Below are positions 62,836 to 64,000 of a DNA stretch of 64,000 nucleotides, in pieces. The translations under genes were made by a program, and so were the position numbers. The notes under the pieces were generated by a model, which was given only the letters and a program-made list of their open reading frames with translations, did not search any database and was not told where the DNA came from. How positions within the stretch are numbered: the first letter of the stretch is position 1; each line of letters begins with the position of its first letter. The DNA comes from a bacterium (GTDB lineage: Bacteria > Planctomycetota > UBA1135 > UBA2386), in NCBI GenBank assembly GCA_030432695.1, contig JAUILN010000012.1, positions 288,471 through 352,470 of the forward strand. Reading direction: 5' to 3'.

Positions 62836-64000
62836 TCAGCGTCGCCGATAGAGCATCGCGTCAGGCTCCGGCGCGGCGGTGACCCGACTGCGCGAACCGT
62901 CGGCGGCAACCGTGCGCACACCGACCACCACGTCGTCGATGCAGACGCCCTGCAGGGTGACGCTGGCGGTCGTCACGCGCCCGCCTCCGAAGCGCAGCTC
63001 GTCGGCAGCGAAGCGACGCGCAGCCTCCCAGTCGGGGCTGGTGGTGTCACGCCACACGACCTCGTAGGCCACAGCACCTTCGATCTGGTCGAAGCTGACC
63101 TCCGTGTCGTAGGCCTGCTGCGCGCCGCCGACCCGGACCCGCGCGGGCGGCCGGGGAGCAGTGGCGAGTTCCGCGAACAGCTCGGCGTCGAGACTGGCGA
63201 CGCGCGCGAGGTAGTCGAAGTCCATGAACTCCGGCAGGTCGCCATAGGGCCGGCCGTCGCGCTCGGTGACATCCTGGTGCTGGCGCGAGTAGTCCTCGCG
63301 CGGCTCGCTGAACCGGACCGACGGGAAACCGGCGTCGAAGAACGAGCGGTGGTCGCCGCCGCGACCGTAACGGTCGCCACGGAACACCAGCTTCACGTCG
63401 AATCCATCGACGCGGCGCGCCGCCCACGACGCCGCCCGCGCCAGGCTGCGCCCGAGCGAGTCGTTGCCGACCGGCGCGTAGCTGAACACCCGGACGTAGC
63501 CATCGCGCCGCACGCCGTCCATGCCGAGCGAGTTGCCGACGATGTCGTTGGTGACCATGCCGTCGACCTGAACCTCCGCGGCCTGCAGCGCCTCGGCGTG
63601 GATCTGCGAGCCGAGCAGACCCTGCTCCTCGCCGTCGTAGCAGGCGAACACCAGGGTCGCGGCGAATTCGCGGTCGCAAAGCAGACGGCAGACCTCGAGC
63701 ACCGCGGCAGTGCCGGAACCGTCGTCGTTGGCTCCCGGCGCGTCGGCATCACCGTCTGCACCGTTGGAGTTGCGGGAGTCGTAGTGACCGCCGAGCACGT
63801 AGACCCGCTCGGGATCGGTGGCGCCGGGCAGGGTGGCGATCACGTTGACGACCGCGACCTCGTTCGGCATCCCGCTGTTGGCGATCACCAAGAAGCGCGG
63901 GCCTTCGATCACGACCCGCGGTTTTCTCCCGGCGGAGTGAAGCCAAGATCGCGTAGCACGTCGCTGACGGCGACCTGACCGCCGGCGGCCCTCGATGCCG
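62836..64000 (-). CDS. M28-family metallopeptidase (5' end outside window)
   Basis: The frame is open to the window edge with no ATG, so the N-terminus is missing; a GTG at 63912 would begin inside the domain. The M28 zinc site is present: G-G-H-Y-D-S-R with the first ligand, A-P-G-A-N-D-D-G-S-G with the bridging Asp, C-Y-D-G-E-E-Q-G-L with the Glu base, and G-G-D-H-R-S-F near the end. A C-terminal beta domain (residues after F-A-E-L-A-T-A-P-R-P) may be fibronectin-like. The family contains aminopeptidases, usually secreted. It converges on transaldolase with an 11-bp gap. Confidence 0.85.
   Translation of the reverse strand, partial: GIEGRRRSGRRQRRATRSWLHSAGRKPRVVIEGPRFLVIANSGMPNEVAVVNVIATLPGATDPERVYVLGGHYDSRNSNGADGDADAPGANDDGSGTAAVLEVCRLLCDREFAATLVFACYDGEEQGLLGSQIHAEALQAAEVQVDGMVTNDIVGNSLGMDGVRRDGYVRVFSYAPVGNDSLGRSLARAASWAARRVDGFDVKLVFRGDRYGRGGDHRSFFDAGFPSVRFSEPREDYSRQHQDVTERDGRPYGDLPEFMDFDYLARVASLDAELFAELATAPRPPARVRVGGAQQAYDTEVSFDQIEGAVAYEVVWRDTTSPDWEAARRFAADELRFGGGRVTTASVTLQGVCIDDVVVGVRTVAADGSRSRVTAAPEPDAMLYRRR

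Overview
The window is GC-rich DNA, roughly 70% by eye, with typical Planctomycetota gene content. It has a DUF1501 protein with a twin-arginine signal, a very large PSD1-type cytochrome protein (DUF1549/DUF1553), a CxPxR sulfatase, a Gfo/Idh/MocA oxidoreductase with a TAT signal, a DUF1579 protein, a multiheme cytochrome, and secreted proteins of the planctomycete surface type. The lineage is inferred from gene content only. No rRNA, tRNA, CRISPR array, insertion sequence or phage gene was recognised.

Region 1 (1-13.3 kb) is the accessory region of most interest. A minus-strand gene run reads from 12920 down to about 2650: TIR-CHAT-like-STAND-like protein, MoxR AAA+ ATPase, a large vWA-like membrane protein with two C-terminal formylglycine-generating-enzyme (FGE) folds, a TIR-transmembrane-FGE protein, and a decayed cassette. 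The first three genes match the known layout of MoxR/vWA/third-partner (VMAP) conflict systems. Three FGE domains, two in this run and one in a convergent membrane protein at 969-2561, end in a 72-bp hypervariable block with near-identical flanks. Between the two closest copies all 20 substitutions fall at codon positions 1 and 2, and the ten invariant codons contain no adenine. This is the signature of a diversity-generating retroelement (DGR). The decayed cassette reads as an HTH/Avd-like gene broken by a stop and a frameshift, joined to the C-terminus of a reverse transcriptase. No template repeat or RT palm is present, so the diversification is either fossil or driven from elsewhere in the genome.

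Region 2 (13.0-30.2 kb) is mostly chromosomal-type genes. It holds a small conserved protein, DUF1501, DoxX, an HD-type hydrolase, the sulfatase, twin palindromes, PSD1 cytochrome, alpha/beta hydrolase with DUF1579, SDR-SRPBCC fusion, a histidine kinase with a HAMP protein, a prepilin, VanZ-like and DUF2911 proteins.

Region 3 (30.2-43.1 kb) has secreted proteins, one behind a consensus sigma-54 promoter. About 4 kb away is a Ser/Thr kinase-TPR-GAF-sigma-54 activator fusion with its own candidate -24/-12 promoter. A methylmalonyl-CoA mutase small-subunit-like gene, a vWA/HEAT protein and a Gfo/Idh/MocA protein follow.

Region 4 (43.2-52.1 kb) is a minus-strand cluster of envelope lipoproteins that includes an LpoB-like protein. 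It ends beside a subtilase that has lost its catalytic His and Ser, and a 5-formyltetrahydrofolate cyclo-ligase.

Region 5 (52.4-64 kb) has a translationally coupled octaheme cytochrome/membrane/secreted trio, a short S46 peptidase with a perfect hairpin in its leader, a pseudokinase with a coupled partner, a ROK sugar kinase divergent from transaldolase, and an M28 peptidase cut by the window edge.
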